A stretch of 49,812 bases of DNA from JBKEDS01 sp047975545 (GTDB taxonomy: Bacteria; Bacteroidota; Bacteroidia; Flavobacteriales; Flavobacteriaceae), in assembly GCA_047975545.1 (NCBI GenBank), contig JBKEDS010000043.1, positions 1 to 49,812 on the forward strand, in the 5' to 3' direction. Positions within the stretch are counted from its first letter, which is position 1. Each line of letters opens with the position of its first letter. Positions 33,688-42,045 of this stretch are shown one piece after another. A program made the translations under genes and the position numbers. A model generated the notes under the pieces. That model ran no database searches. It was not told the origin of the DNA and saw only the letters and a program-made list of their open reading frames with translations.

Positions 33688-34947
33688 ATGAAGCGTTTAC
33701 TTATATTGCTGTTGCTTTTAACCATTTCGTTAAATTCTTATGCGTCTTATGTGTTAATCCCTATGGATGCCGAAGGGCAGAAAGATCACTTAAAGGCCTA
33801 CGGTATGGCCTACTGGGTATTAAACAAGGAACTAAAGGTAAAATGGCTGCTCAACTATCGGGGCGGTTCTTTTTTGCTGCCAGATACCGAGGCCATTCAG
33901 CGGGAGTGCAAAATAAGAGGTGTTTCGTTTGAAGTGGTTTCCGACTCAAAAACCGAATCCATATTAGAAGATATAAGCAGCCCCAGCCAAAATATGGAGG
34001 ACGTAATTTTAGAAAAAGCACCCAAAATAGCGGTTTATACGCCAAAGGGAAAATTACCTTGGGACGATGCTGTTACCTTAGTGCTCCAATACGCCGAAAT
34101 ACCATACGATACCATTTACGACGAAGAAGTACTAAACGACGGTTTGTTGCTTTACGATTGGCTACACCTGCACCACGAGGATTTTACAGGGCAATACGGC
34201 AAATTTTATGCTGCTTTTAAAACAGCACCGTGGTATATCGAGGATAAAAAAAATGCAGAGGATTTAGCCAAAAAGTTGGGGTACAATAAGGTGTCCGAAG
34301 CAAAGTTGGCCGTAGCCCTAAAAATACGCAATTATGTTTTAGGGGGCGGTTTTATGTTTGCCATGTGCAGCGCTACCGACAGTTTCGATATAGCCCTGTC
34401 GGCCGAAGGATTGGATATTTGCGAGCCCATGTTCGATGGCGATGCTAGCGATGCGGGTTACCAAAATAAAATCGATTTTGGCAAAACATTTGCCTTTACC
34501 AATTATACTATGGAGCGCAACCCCAATATTTACGAGTTTTCGTCTATCGATATGACCAATAAACGGAGCATTCCGCAAACCTCCGATTATTTTTCGCTTA
34601 TGGAATTTTCGGCAAAGTGGGACCCCATCCCCACCATGCTGTGCCAAAACCACACTGTATTGGTAAAGGGGTTTATGGGGCAAACCACATCGTTTACCCG
34701 CGACGAAATAAAAAGCAACGTTTTGGTCATGGGCGAAAACAAGGCCAATGGCGAAGCAAAGTATATTCATGGTATAAAAGGCAAGGGCTTTTTTACCTTT
34801 TACGGCGGCCACGACCCCGAAGATTACCAGCACAAAGTGGGCGACCCCAAAACCGAACTCGATTTGCACCCCACATCGCCGGGTTATCGCTTAATTTTAA
34901 ACAATGTGCTGTTTCCCGCAGCTAAAAAGAAAAAGCAGAAAACATAA
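33688..34947 (+). CDS. Conserved exported protein, GATase-like (often mislabelled asparagine synthetase B)
   Basis: A 420-residue protein with signal peptide MKRLLILLLLLTISLNSYAS; the ATG 16 codons earlier is rejected. Flavobacterial homologues are often called asparagine synthetase B, but I see no N-terminal nucleophile cysteine or synthetase domain. The stretch LGGGFMFAMCSATD (C227) resembles a class I glutamine-amidotransferase or ThuA-like nucleophile elbow, and KGFFTFYGGHDPED a C-terminal histidine region. It is probably periplasmic, with unknown activity. It lies 54 nt after dnaB on the same strand, and a weak -7 box (TACCTTTC) precedes it. Confidence 0.75.
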   Translation: MKRLLILLLLLTISLNSYASYVLIPMDAEGQKDHLKAYGMAYWVLNKELKVKWLLNYRGGSFLLPDTEAIQRECKIRGVSFEVVSDSKTESILEDISSPSQNMEDVILEKAPKIAVYTPKGKLPWDDAVTLVLQYAEIPYDTIYDEEVLNDGLLLYDWLHLHHEDFTGQYGKFYAAFKTAPWYIEDKKNAEDLAKKLGYNKVSEAKLAVALKIRNYVLGGGFMFAMCSATDSFDIALSAEGLDICEPMFDGDASDAGYQNKIDFGKTFAFTNYTMERNPNIYEFSSIDMTNKRSIPQTSDYFSLMEFSAKWDPIPTMLCQNHTVLVKGFMGQTTSFTRDEIKSNVLVMGENKANGEAKYIHGIKGKGFFTFYGGHDPEDYQHKVGDPKTELDLHPTSPGYRLILNNVLFPAAKKKKQKT

Positions 34948-34987
34948 TAGACGGTCTTAAAGTTTTAAATTTATTTAGTATTATTCC

Positions 34988-34995
34988 TACCTTTG
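34988..34995 (+). promoter_or_regulatory. -7 box of the histidine kinase operon
   Basis: TACCTTTG, followed by CAAAA, 20 nt before the ATG at 35016. No matching TTG is seen. Confidence 0.5.
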
Positions 34996-35015
34996 CAAAA
35001 TAGTGAACGAAATAA

Positions 35016-36716
35016 ATGAAAAAGAGACTGTTTTTTAATTATATTTTTCTGTGCCTGCTTAGTATATCCCATGCCATTAACGGCATACCAAAATTAAATA
35101 GCAAAAATAATTTTGCCCAAGTTAGCATTGTAACCGATTCCACAAAGGCAGAACTATCTTATCAAGACACGGCTAAAACTTACATAACGCTATCCGATAT
35201 TTTCAAATCGCAATACAATTATAAAAATGCCTTGGAAAAACTCCATGAAGCCTTACGTATTTACAAAGCAAATCAGGACGGTAATGGCGAGTTTTACTGC
35301 TATTTAAAACTTGCCGAACTATATCGGGATAGAACACTTTTAAAAGAAGCCGATGCGTATTTAAAAGAAGCCGAACACATTTTAAAAAATGAAGAAACTA
35401 CAATTTCCGAAACAAACCTGTTAACATACTATAATAGAAAAGCCGCTATTTTTTCCGAGTACCATCGTAAGCCCGACTCTACATTAGCGTATTCCAAAAA
35501 AGTACTGGATTTAGCCAAAACGCACGATAATTTGCAAATGCAGTTTTCCGGTTTAATGGAAATAGGTAAGGTTTACGAAGATGAAAAAAAACTGTTAAAA
35601 GCATGGCCCTATTACCAACAAGCATTACAAATTGCCGAACAGCAAAAAAATACCTCGAATAAAAGCAATGCCCTTATAAACATAGCCCGGATTTACCATA
35701 AAAACAAGCAGTTGGACATGGCCATACAAACCTGCAATAAGGGTTTGGAGTTTATAAAAGCAGAGCAATATACCTTCCAGAAGTTCCTGTTTTATGATAT
35801 ATTACAAAAAGTATACGAGGAAAAAGGCGATAAGGCCAAGGCTTTCGATTACCTAAAAGAAAGGTTGGCGCTTACCGAAACCCATTATAACAATTTGCAT
35901 AACGATAAGGTATTGGAATACGAAAATCGATACGATTTAATAGAAAAAGAAAAGGCCATAAGCGACCAAAACAGAAAACTGGCAGTTGTTGAAAAAGAAC
36001 TGGAAAAAGAAAAATCAATAACCGCTGGGATTGTCATGTTGGCTGTGTTTATAAGTGTTTTGGTGGTTGTTAGTTTTCTTTACTATCTAAAATCCAAAAG
36101 CAAAAACGTTCAATTGGAAAAAATATCCAAACAAAACGAATTTTTGCTCCAAGAGGCCAACCACAGGATAAACAACAACCTACAGCTTATTATTGTTTTA
36201 ATCGAGGACGAACTGCAAAAACATACCGGTACCTTGGAAATAAGCCTGCCATTAAAAAAAGTATTGGCCAAGTTAGATGCTATTTCAACCCTGCACAGGC
36301 AATTGTACAAGTCGGAAGAGAAAAGTAAAATAGAAATCCACGACTATTTAATGGGGGTAAAACAAAATTTTAATACCCTTTTTGTCGAGCATGACGTTCA
36401 AACTAATTTTATAGTAGAAAAAAACCTATTGCCAACCGATACGGCACTATACTTGGGCCTATTGGTAACTGAGTTGTGCACAAATTCGTTAAAACATGCT
36501 TTTTTAGGCCAAAAACATAAAGCAATAGGGGTGAAATTAAATGTGGAAAACGAGTATATTTTACATTTTGAGTACACCGATAACGGCCAAGCTAATTTTT
36601 CAGATAAAGATATAAAACCAAAACTAATCGATAAATTATGCCGGCAGTTAAAAGTAATTTACAAAATAACCTACCAAGACGGTTTTGTTTTTAACTTTAT
36701 AAAACAATTGGATTAA
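35016..36716 (+). CDS. TPR-containing sensor histidine kinase (HisKA_2 type)
   Basis: A 566-residue sensor. The signal peptide (1-20) is followed by periplasmic tetratricopeptide repeats (about 50-290), a coiled coil (about 295-335) and a membrane segment (336-357). The cytoplasmic HisKA_2 domain has the phospho-acceptor H383 in EANHRINNNLQ. The ATPase domain has an N box (ELCTNSLKHAF, N490) and a G1-like TDNG (521-524), but the glycine-rich G2 lid is absent: FSDKDIKPKLIDKLCRQL lies there instead. Catalysis may be weak or altered. Its stop is one base from the next ATG, so it pairs with the LytTR regulator. Confidence 0.92.
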   Translation: MKKRLFFNYIFLCLLSISHAINGIPKLNSKNNFAQVSIVTDSTKAELSYQDTAKTYITLSDIFKSQYNYKNALEKLHEALRIYKANQDGNGEFYCYLKLAELYRDRTLLKEADAYLKEAEHILKNEETTISETNLLTYYNRKAAIFSEYHRKPDSTLAYSKKVLDLAKTHDNLQMQFSGLMEIGKVYEDEKKLLKAWPYYQQALQIAEQQKNTSNKSNALINIARIYHKNKQLDMAIQTCNKGLEFIKAEQYTFQKFLFYDILQKVYEEKGDKAKAFDYLKERLALTETHYNNLHNDKVLEYENRYDLIEKEKAISDQNRKLAVVEKELEKEKSITAGIVMLAVFISVLVVVSFLYYLKSKSKNVQLEKISKQNEFLLQEANHRINNNLQLIIVLIEDELQKHTGTLEISLPLKKVLAKLDAISTLHRQLYKSEEKSKIEIHDYLMGVKQNFNTLFVEHDVQTNFIVEKNLLPTDTALYLGLLVTELCTNSLKHAFLGQKHKAIGVKLNVENEYILHFEYTDNGQANFSDKDIKPKLIDKLCRQLKVIYKITYQDGFVFNFIKQLD

Positions 36717-36717
36717 A

Positions 36718-37377
36718 ATGAACACCGCCCCAAAAATATTAATAGTAGAAGACGAAGTCCTGATAGCCGACTACATAAAAACCATACTGCAAAACGAAAA
36801 TTATAGCAATGTTGAAATGGCACATACCATTGCCCAAGCTCAAGCATGTATTAATAGCTTTGGTCCCGATATAATTTTATTGGATATTAACGTAGAAGGT
36901 CCCGATACGGGAATACATTTGGCGGCAAAAAACAAAGGTGTTGCAAAAATAATATACCTAACCGCCCAAAACGATACCGAAACCATACAAAAAGCCATTG
37001 CAACCAACCCCGAAACCTATTTAACAAAACCCATAAAAAAAGCCGATGTACTGGCCGCCGTACAATTGGCAAGTTTTAAAAACATAAAAAAGCACATTGT
37101 TATAAAAGATGGTTACGACGACATAAAACTTTATCACGACGATATTATTTACATTACTTCCGATAAAAATTATATCGATATTGTTACGGTAACCCAAAAA
37201 TACAGTTTGCGTAACAGTTTGGATAATTTTTTAAGCGAATTAAACAATGATGGCTTTTGCAAAACGCATCGTTCTTTTATAATCAATAAAAAAAAGATTA
37301 CCAAAAAAACAGCTAATTCCGTTTTTTTGGGTACTGTTGAAATACCCGTTTCCAGAAATTTTCAGATAGAGTTTTAG
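36718..37377 (+). CDS. LytTR family response regulator
   Basis: A 219-residue two-domain regulator. The receiver domain has the acidic pair in VEDE (11-13), the phospho-acceptor D56 (DIILLDIN), the switch residue in IIYLTAQND and the lysine in YLTKPIKKAD. Residues about 120-219 form a LytTR DNA-binding domain (DDIIYITSDKNYIDIVT, YSLRNSLDNFL, FCKTHRSFIINKKKI, IPVSRNFQ). It is the partner of the kinase directly upstream. LytTR proteins bind pairs of direct repeats, and a candidate pair lies just downstream of the gene. Confidence 0.94.
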   Translation: MNTAPKILIVEDEVLIADYIKTILQNENYSNVEMAHTIAQAQACINSFGPDIILLDINVEGPDTGIHLAAKNKGVAKIIYLTAQNDTETIQKAIATNPETYLTKPIKKADVLAAVQLASFKNIKKHIVIKDGYDDIKLYHDDIIYITSDKNYIDIVTVTQKYSLRNSLDNFLSELNNDGFCKTHRSFIINKKKITKKTANSVFLGTVEIPVSRNFQIEF

Positions 37378-37399
37378 TTAAAATTCCGTAAAACACGTC

Positions 37400-37466
37400 A
37401 TTCGTATACAAACTTCCGCATTTCGTACCAAAGTTTTAAAGTGTATTGCTTGAAAAGATAGTTTTG
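37400..37466 (+). promoter_or_regulatory. Candidate LytTR direct repeats and promoter of the LamG gene
   Basis: TTCGTATACAAACTT (37401-37415) and TTCGTACCAAAGTTT (37422-37436) are direct repeats 21 bp apart, about two helical turns. A weaker third half-site TTCCGTAAAA lies at 37384. The -7 box TAGTTTTG is at 37459-37466. The position just upstream of the promoter suits an activator. Confidence 0.45.
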
Positions 37467-37490
37467 CGCAAAATTTAAAAACTATTTACC

Positions 37491-38819
37491 ATGAAACAAA
37501 AGTATTTTTTAATTATGCTACTACTTTGTGGCTTACTGTCTAATGCCCAATATTATTGGCAAGCGAGCAGTATCAATTCGCTTACGGGTGGAGATTCTTA
37601 TTTGGTAGGGGATGTTGCCAACAATTTGGTGTTAAATGTAAACCAATGTCCTGGAGGAATCAAAAAGCCTCACTATTCAACAAACTATAAACTAACATGG
37701 TATAAAAACGCGGTAAACTCGAATGTTGGAGGGGAAGAGGTTAGTTCTGTAGTGGTAACATCTCCACATTCTTATTCAGCTTCTTTTACATATACGCCAA
37801 GTACGAGTGTAAAAAGCATTTTTTATTATTATGCAGTTTTGTCTAATCCTACAGTGACGAATTGTGGTTTTACCGATACGTTGGTAAGCGAAACCCAAAA
37901 AGTAGAAGTAGGTGAGCAAGCCACCCATTTAAATTTTGATGGGGTAGATGATTATATAGACATTGGAAATATAGTTCCAGAGGGTTCATCCTATACAAAA
38001 GAAGTTTGGGTTAAAGCCAACAATGCATCACAATTTAATATCATATCTTCTGCCAGATGTGTTTTTTGGTGTGAAAACGGAATTGTTAAGGCCAGTAATG
38101 GAAATTTATCAGATGTGCATACCGATCTTTCATCATTTTTTGGAGAATGGACACATATTGCCGTAACATACGATTCGGCAACAACAACCATGAAGTTGTA
38201 TATAAATGGTATTTTAAAAGCAGAAAACACTTCTGTAGCACAATATTTGGCAGATCCCATTCAAATAGGGGCTTTTCTTTCCGGAACGGTTTTTAATGGT
38301 TCAATGGGCGAAGTTCGTATTTGGAATATAGCCCGAACAGCAGAACAGATTAATGAAACAATGGATAACGAATTACAAGGCGACGAAACAGGGCTGCTTG
38401 CTTATTATCAATTTAACCAAGGTTTTGCTGCTGCCGATAATACAACAGTAACCTCGTTAGACGATGCTACGGGCAATGGGAATAACGGAACGTTGAATAA
38501 TTTTACCTTAAATGGAGAAACATCTAACTGGCTTGGTGGTTCAACTTTTAAATCATTTACACTTGCATTTAACAATTTTAATGCAAAGTTCCAAGCTCCT
38601 TTAATTCACCCCAACCCATCAACAGGCATGTTTAACATAACCACCCAAGAAAATGTAAGCGTAATTGTTTACGATTTGTTGGGCAAAGCCATTTTAAAAC
38701 AAAGCGTTGGAGTAGAGCAGGGCACTATCGATATTTCAAATTACGCTTCGGGCGTGTATGTGCTAAAAGCAACCAATGTCCAAGGAAAAGTAAATACTAT
38801 TAAGTTAGTTAAACAATAA
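37491..38819 (+). CDS. LamG-domain surface protein with T9SS type A C-terminal domain
   Basis: A 442-residue secreted protein. The signal peptide MKQKYFLIMLLLCGLLSNAQ is followed by a beta-rich region (about 25-140) with spaced cysteines. A LamG/concanavalin-like jellyroll comes next (about 148-310: LNFDGVDDYIDIGN, GEWTHIAVTYDSATTTMKLY, GEVRIWNIARTAEQI), a carbohydrate- or protein-binding fold. The last 75 residues (HPNPSTGMFNI, VYDLLGKAILKQ, GVYVLKATNVQGK, TIKLVKQ) form the type A sorting domain that takes proteins through the type IX secretion system. Position and the direct repeats upstream suggest control by the neighbouring LytTR system. Confidence 0.9.
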   Translation: MKQKYFLIMLLLCGLLSNAQYYWQASSINSLTGGDSYLVGDVANNLVLNVNQCPGGIKKPHYSTNYKLTWYKNAVNSNVGGEEVSSVVVTSPHSYSASFTYTPSTSVKSIFYYYAVLSNPTVTNCGFTDTLVSETQKVEVGEQATHLNFDGVDDYIDIGNIVPEGSSYTKEVWVKANNASQFNIISSARCVFWCENGIVKASNGNLSDVHTDLSSFFGEWTHIAVTYDSATTTMKLYINGILKAENTSVAQYLADPIQIGAFLSGTVFNGSMGEVRIWNIARTAEQINETMDNELQGDETGLLAYYQFNQGFAAADNTTVTSLDDATGNGNNGTLNNFTLNGETSNWLGGSTFKSFTLAFNNFNAKFQAPLIHPNPSTGMFNITTQENVSVIVYDLLGKAILKQSVGVEQGTIDISNYASGVYVLKATNVQGKVNTIKLVKQ

Positions 38820-38846
38820 AAATTAGTTAAATGCTGTTTTTTTAAG

Positions 38847-38876
38847 AAAGCCTCTTTTTTAAAGGGGCTTTTTTTA
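38847..38876 (+). terminator. Terminator after the LamG gene
   Basis: AAAGCCTCTTT/AAAGGGGCTTT hairpin with a T7 tail. Confidence 0.8.
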
Positions 38877-39014
38877 TGGGCTTAGTTATCTACGGTATTT
38901 TTTCTTTTTTATTGGAAAGAGGTAGGCATTGTTATTAATTGTATTTTTTCTTCAATAAGTAAAAAAAAGAAATTAATTTTGGTTTCCTAACAATTAATAA
39001 AAGCAAACCAAATA

Positions 39015-39707
39015 ATGCCCCTAACGATAGCTACCAACCTAATTTTTCCGTTTATTATAAGTTTTATAGGAATTGGGTTTTTGTATGCAAATACAGCCTT
39101 GTTTTTTAAGGACAACTCCGTACAGAAAAAAGTTTCAAAAGTATTTATTGTGTATTTGTTGGCACTTTCTGTTATAGAAACCGTTTGCCATGGCATAGGC
39201 TTGTTTAGTTATATTTTTGGAATGCTAAGGTTGGATGCCAATTTTTTTGTATCTCACCTTTACTTTATTTTCCAGTTTGTGTTTTTAAGTTATTTATTTT
39301 ATGGCATTATTAAAAATAAACGTATAAAAAACACAATTGTAATCGTATTTTTTGTTGAAATGGTGCTTTTGGCGTTTTCGTATATTTCCAACCCGGGTTT
39401 GTTCTGGCAGTTTAATACTTTCGAAATTGTGTCGACTTCGTTTGTACTTATTACTTATGCCTTTACCTTTATTTTTTTAAACATAGACAAGGTGCATAAG
39501 TATTTTAATTTCTGTATAGGGTTAATTTTGTACTTGCTGTGCAGCGCCTCCATTTTTATGTCGGGCAATACCGATTTGGTACTTTTTTCAAATGCTTATA
39601 TTTATATTGATATTTGGGTGCTTAATTCTATATTTTACATTGTATTTCAATATAAAATTTATCAGGAATACAGATTTTTAAAAGCAGGTAGGATAAAACA
39701 AATATAA
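39015..39707 (+). CDS. Multi-pass membrane protein of unknown function
   Basis: A 230-residue, very hydrophobic protein with about seven predicted membrane segments (for example LIFPFIISFIGIGFLYANTA, FVSHLYFIFQFVFLSYLFYG, TIVIVFFVEMVLLAFSYI, IWVLNSIFYIVFQYKI). Small basic loops and no soluble domain are seen. The layout resembles the 7TM sensory modules found alone or fused to signalling domains in Bacteroidetes, but I cannot assign a family. Its own terminator follows. The ATG at 39015 is the only good start. Confidence 0.75.
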   Translation: MPLTIATNLIFPFIISFIGIGFLYANTALFFKDNSVQKKVSKVFIVYLLALSVIETVCHGIGLFSYIFGMLRLDANFFVSHLYFIFQFVFLSYLFYGIIKNKRIKNTIVIVFFVEMVLLAFSYISNPGLFWQFNTFEIVSTSFVLITYAFTFIFLNIDKVHKYFNFCIGLILYLLCSASIFMSGNTDLVLFSNAYIYIDIWVLNSIFYIVFQYKIYQEYRFLKAGRIKQI

Positions 39708-39709
39708 AC

Positions 39710-39740
39710 AAAAAAGGCCACTCGAAAGCGGCCTTTTTTT
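39710..39740 (+). terminator. Bidirectional terminator between convergent genes
   Basis: AAAAAAGGCC/GGCCTTTTTTT with loop ACTCGAAAGC, between the membrane protein gene and the convergent lipoprotein gene. Confidence 0.85.
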
Positions 39741-39759
39741 GTTTGTTGTAGTTTTGTTT

Positions 39760-40236
39760 TTATTCCGTTTCCTCAACAGGCACCAAAACCCTTTGAAAGG
39801 CGTATACATAACTATCGTTTTCCGTGCCGCCATTGTATTTTATTTTTTGGTCTATTATAAGATATACCAAGTTGGAGGACGTAGCGTAGCCAAAAGCGCC
39901 AAACTCCTCGTCGTTAATAAAAATAAAGTTATAGGTTTCGCTTTCGTTTGGGGTTGTTTCAAAATAATACGTTCCGGTGTCCAAACCGTCCTCTTGGGTT
40001 TCTTCGGTATTCGTGTTGTTTACGGTTAACGAGCTGTTTGTGCTATTAAAAACCCATACAATATCGTTCAAGTCGTATTCAATAGTGTTCCCGGCTATAC
40101 CGCCATTTACTTCAACAAGGTGCCACTCTTCGGTATAAAGGGTGTCATCGTCGTAATTATAGTCGTTATTATTATCCAACGAACAGCTTGTGAAAGCTAT
40201 AAAAACGGTAATGAGTGAAAGGATTTTAAGTTTCAT
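39760..40236 (-). CDS. Small lipoprotein, lipocalin-like
   Basis: A 158-residue lipoprotein (FIAFTSCSL, C18). After an Asn/Asp-rich spacer the sequence EEWHLVEVNGG, with later alternating strands (DIVWVFNSTNSSLTVNN, GTYYFETTPNESETYNFIFI, NLVYLIIDQKIKYN), fits the lipocalin-like (DUF4923/META-type) single-barrel proteins common in Bacteroidetes. Ligand and function are unknown. It is convergent with the membrane protein gene and divergent from the YjbQ gene. Confidence 0.8.
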   Translation of the reverse strand: MKLKILSLITVFIAFTSCSLDNNNDYNYDDDTLYTEEWHLVEVNGGIAGNTIEYDLNDIVWVFNSTNSSLTVNNTNTEETQEDGLDTGTYYFETTPNESETYNFIFINDEEFGAFGYATSSNLVYLIIDQKIKYNGGTENDSYVYAFQRVLVPVEETE

Positions 40237-40311
40237 GTTTTAAGTTTATTTTTGTTGGTAGATGAAAACAAAGGCGAAAGGTTGCGTAGCAAAGACTTAA
40301 AAAGTATAATT

Positions 40312-40737
40312 ATGGTGAAATTTTTTCAAAAGGAAATGAAATTGAAACCGTACCCAAGAGGGTTTCATTTAATAACCGACCAAATTTTGAACGCCCTGCC
40401 CGAAATAGAGCAGGTTAGGGTAGGGCAGTTGCACGTGTTTATTAAACATACTTCGGCAAGTTTAAGCATAAACGAAAATGCCGACGCCACGGTCCGGCAA
40501 GATTTTGAAAGTCATTTCAATAAAATGATACCCGAAAATGCGTCTTACTACAAGCACACCTATGAAGGCCTGGACGATATGCCGGCGCATATAAAAGCAT
40601 CGGTATTGGGCAGTTCGGTGCAAATGCCCATTACAAGTGGAAAACTTAACATGGGGATTTGGCAGGGCATTTATTTGTGCGAGCACCGAAATTATGGCGG
40701 TAGCCGAAATTTGGTTTTAACGGTTTTTGGCATATAA
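40312..40737 (+). CDS. YjbQ/UPF0047 family protein
   Basis: A 141-residue member of a family found in all domains. The core motifs are FHLITDQI, GQLHVFIKHTSASLSINENAD, HTYEGLDDMPAHIKASVLGSS and GIWQGIYLCEHRNYGG. Conserved histidines and an aspartate suggest metal binding; E. coli YjbQ has weak thiamine-phosphate synthase activity in vivo, with the true role unclear. I chose MVKFFQKEMKLKPYPRGF as start because E. coli YjbQ begins about the same distance before the RGFH motif. The 20 residues of the longer frame are not conserved. Confidence 0.88.
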   Translation: MVKFFQKEMKLKPYPRGFHLITDQILNALPEIEQVRVGQLHVFIKHTSASLSINENADATVRQDFESHFNKMIPENASYYKHTYEGLDDMPAHIKASVLGSSVQMPITSGKLNMGIWQGIYLCEHRNYGGSRNLVLTVFGI

Positions 40738-40795
40738 AAAGCAGAGCAAATTATAATGATAGTTTTACTGAAAACAATCAGGTTTTCGCATGCAA

Positions 40796-41056
40796 AATAC
40801 TATTTCCCGCAGAAAGCGCAGAGATGCGCAGAAAAAGAGACTGTCTAAAAAGTATTTTTTGCCATTTCGAGCATTTAATATTAAGAGGAGCAAAACATGG
40901 TTTGCGGTAAATATCGAGAAATCTCATCATGTTGAAAATAAGTGATTTATTGTTTTGATGTTCTTCGCTTCGACCTTCCTCAGCACAGGCGTTCAGAATG
41001 AATAATCTTTTTAGACAGCCTCAAGATTAGCGAAAATCGGCGGCATCTGCGGGAGA
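40796..41056 (+). repeat. Interrupted CCCGCAGAAA-family repeat (R6)
   Basis: Left arm 40796-40835 (AATACTATTTCCCGCAGAAA, GCGCAGAGATGCGCAGAAA) and right arm 41026-41056 (GATTAGCGAAAATC, GGCGGCATCTGCGGG) match the two halves of R7 (8451-8542). Between them lies a separate element at 40837-41022. CCCGCAGA and TCTGCGGG form the outer inverted repeat. Confidence 0.7.
40837..41022. repeat. Palindromic element R5, nested inside R6
   Basis: Its ends GAGACTGTCTAAAAAG and CTTTTTAGACAGCCTC are inverted. In reverse orientation it follows R4 block by block (CATTCTGAACG, GAAGAA, ATCAC/CGCTTATTTTCAA, GAGATTTCTCGA, CGAAATG), with two extra internal blocks. One block is shared with R1 (40861-40920) and GCCTGTGCTGAG-type sequence is shared with R3. 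No ORF is present. Confidence 0.8.
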
Positions 41057-41060
41057 AACA

Positions 41061-41098
41061 AATAAAAAGTCCGATTCTTTTTCAAGAACCGGACTTTC
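41061..41098 (-). terminator. Terminator of the infC-rpmI-rplT operon
   Basis: Minus-strand hairpin AAAGTCCGGTTCTT/AAGAATCGGACTTT followed by TTATTTG, about 40 nt after the rplT stop. Confidence 0.85.
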
Positions 41099-41139
41099 AT
41101 TAAGCGAATATAATATGTTTTACAATAGGCTAAGCGCCC

Positions 41140-41484
41140 TTATTTTACTTTCTCGATTATGGCTTTAAAGGCCTCGGGGTTGTTCATGGCTAAATCGGCC
41201 AAAACCTTGCGGTTTAGTTCGATGTCGTTAGCTTTTAACTTGCCCATAAATTGAGAATAGGACAATCCGTATTCCCTGGCACCTGCATTAATACGGGTAA
41301 TCCATAAGGCACGGAATGTTCTTTTTTTGTTTCTGCGGTCCCTGTACGAGTATTGCATCGCTTTTTCAACCGCGTTTTTGGCTACTGTCCAAACGTTTTT
41401 ACGACGTCCGAAATAACCTTTTGCTTGTTTTAGAACCTTTTTTCTTCTGGCTCTTTTTGCTACAGAATTTACTGATCTTGGCAT
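41140..41484 (-). CDS. rplT: 50S ribosomal protein L20
   Basis: A 114-residue early-assembly 23S rRNA-binding protein. MPRSVNSVAKRARRKKVLKQ is the universal start; 14 extra residues in the longer frame are rejected. GYFGRRKNVWTVAKNAVEKAMQYSYRDRRNKKRTFRALWI and INAGAREYGLSYSQFMGKL are diagnostic. It is the last gene of infC-rpmI-rplT. L20 represses its own operon in E. coli and B. subtilis; the repeat upstream of rpmI or the infC leader could serve that role here. Confidence 0.97.
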   Translation of the reverse strand: MPRSVNSVAKRARRKKVLKQAKGYFGRRKNVWTVAKNAVEKAMQYSYRDRRNKKRTFRALWITRINAGAREYGLSYSQFMGKLKANDIELNRKVLADLAMNNPEAFKAIIEKVK

Positions 41485-41622
41485 AATGTTAATTGTTTTT
41501 TGTAGTAGGCGGACAATAATCGTCACTTTTCATTTTTTAAATCGTAAATCTAAAATCTACAATCGTAAATCAATAGGCCTAACTCCAGGGTTTATAAATT
41601 ATTTTAACCGGTTAAAACGGTG

Positions 41623-41820
41623 TTACTTTAGGCGCAACATGGTCTTAACATTGTTCTCGTCCGCTTTATCTACTAAAGAGGTGTGAGTTAAAGCAAGCTT
41701 GCGCTTTTTCGATTTCTTGGTTAAGATGTGGCTCTTAAAAGCGTGCTTTCTTTTAATCTTACCGGTGCCGGTTAGCTTAAAGCGTTTTTTGGCACTGGAT
41801 TTTGTTTTCATTTTAGGCAT
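41623..41820 (-). CDS. rpmI: 50S ribosomal protein L35
   Basis: A 65-residue basic protein, MPKMKTKSSAKKRFKLTGTG, with KIKRKHAFKSHILTKKSKKRK and the C-terminal VKTMLRL, which is clearly L35. It lies between infC and rplT in the conserved order. The 138-nt gap to rplT shows no hairpin strong enough to be a terminator. Confidence 0.97.
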   Translation of the reverse strand: MPKMKTKSSAKKRFKLTGTGKIKRKHAFKSHILTKKSKKRKLALTHTSLVDKADENNVKTMLRLK

Positions 41821-41859
41821 CTCTTTTCCTAGGTTTTAATTATTTCGCTTAATTATCTT

Positions 41860-42000
41860 ATATGCCGAACTTGTTTCGGCATCTTTTTAATGCTTCATCC
41901 AAAATTTATTTCAAACAATAGTTAGTGTATCATTATAAAATGTGTTCCGGCATCTTTTTAACTTTTACTCTAAAATTTGTTTTAAGCACAATTACTGTAA
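41860..42000 (-). repeat. Imperfect tandem repeat between infC and rpmI
   Basis: Two units of about 55 nt: 41873-41930 and 41945-42000 share CGGCATCTTTTTAA, AAAATTT.TTT.AA and CA..TA at matching offsets. The first is preceded by the hairpin ATGCCGAA-CTTG-TTTCGGCAT (41862-41882). It lies in the transcribed spacer of the operon, a position where L20 control sites occur in other bacteria. Confidence 0.55.
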
Positions 42001-42045
42001 TTTTTAAAATTGTACTTAGCATGTTAATTTTTAATAATTGTTTTG

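Noticed and set aside
33688..34947. Asparagine synthetase B
   Set aside because: The label may exist for homologues, but the protein has a signal peptide and no N-terminal nucleophile cysteine or ATP-pyrophosphatase motif.
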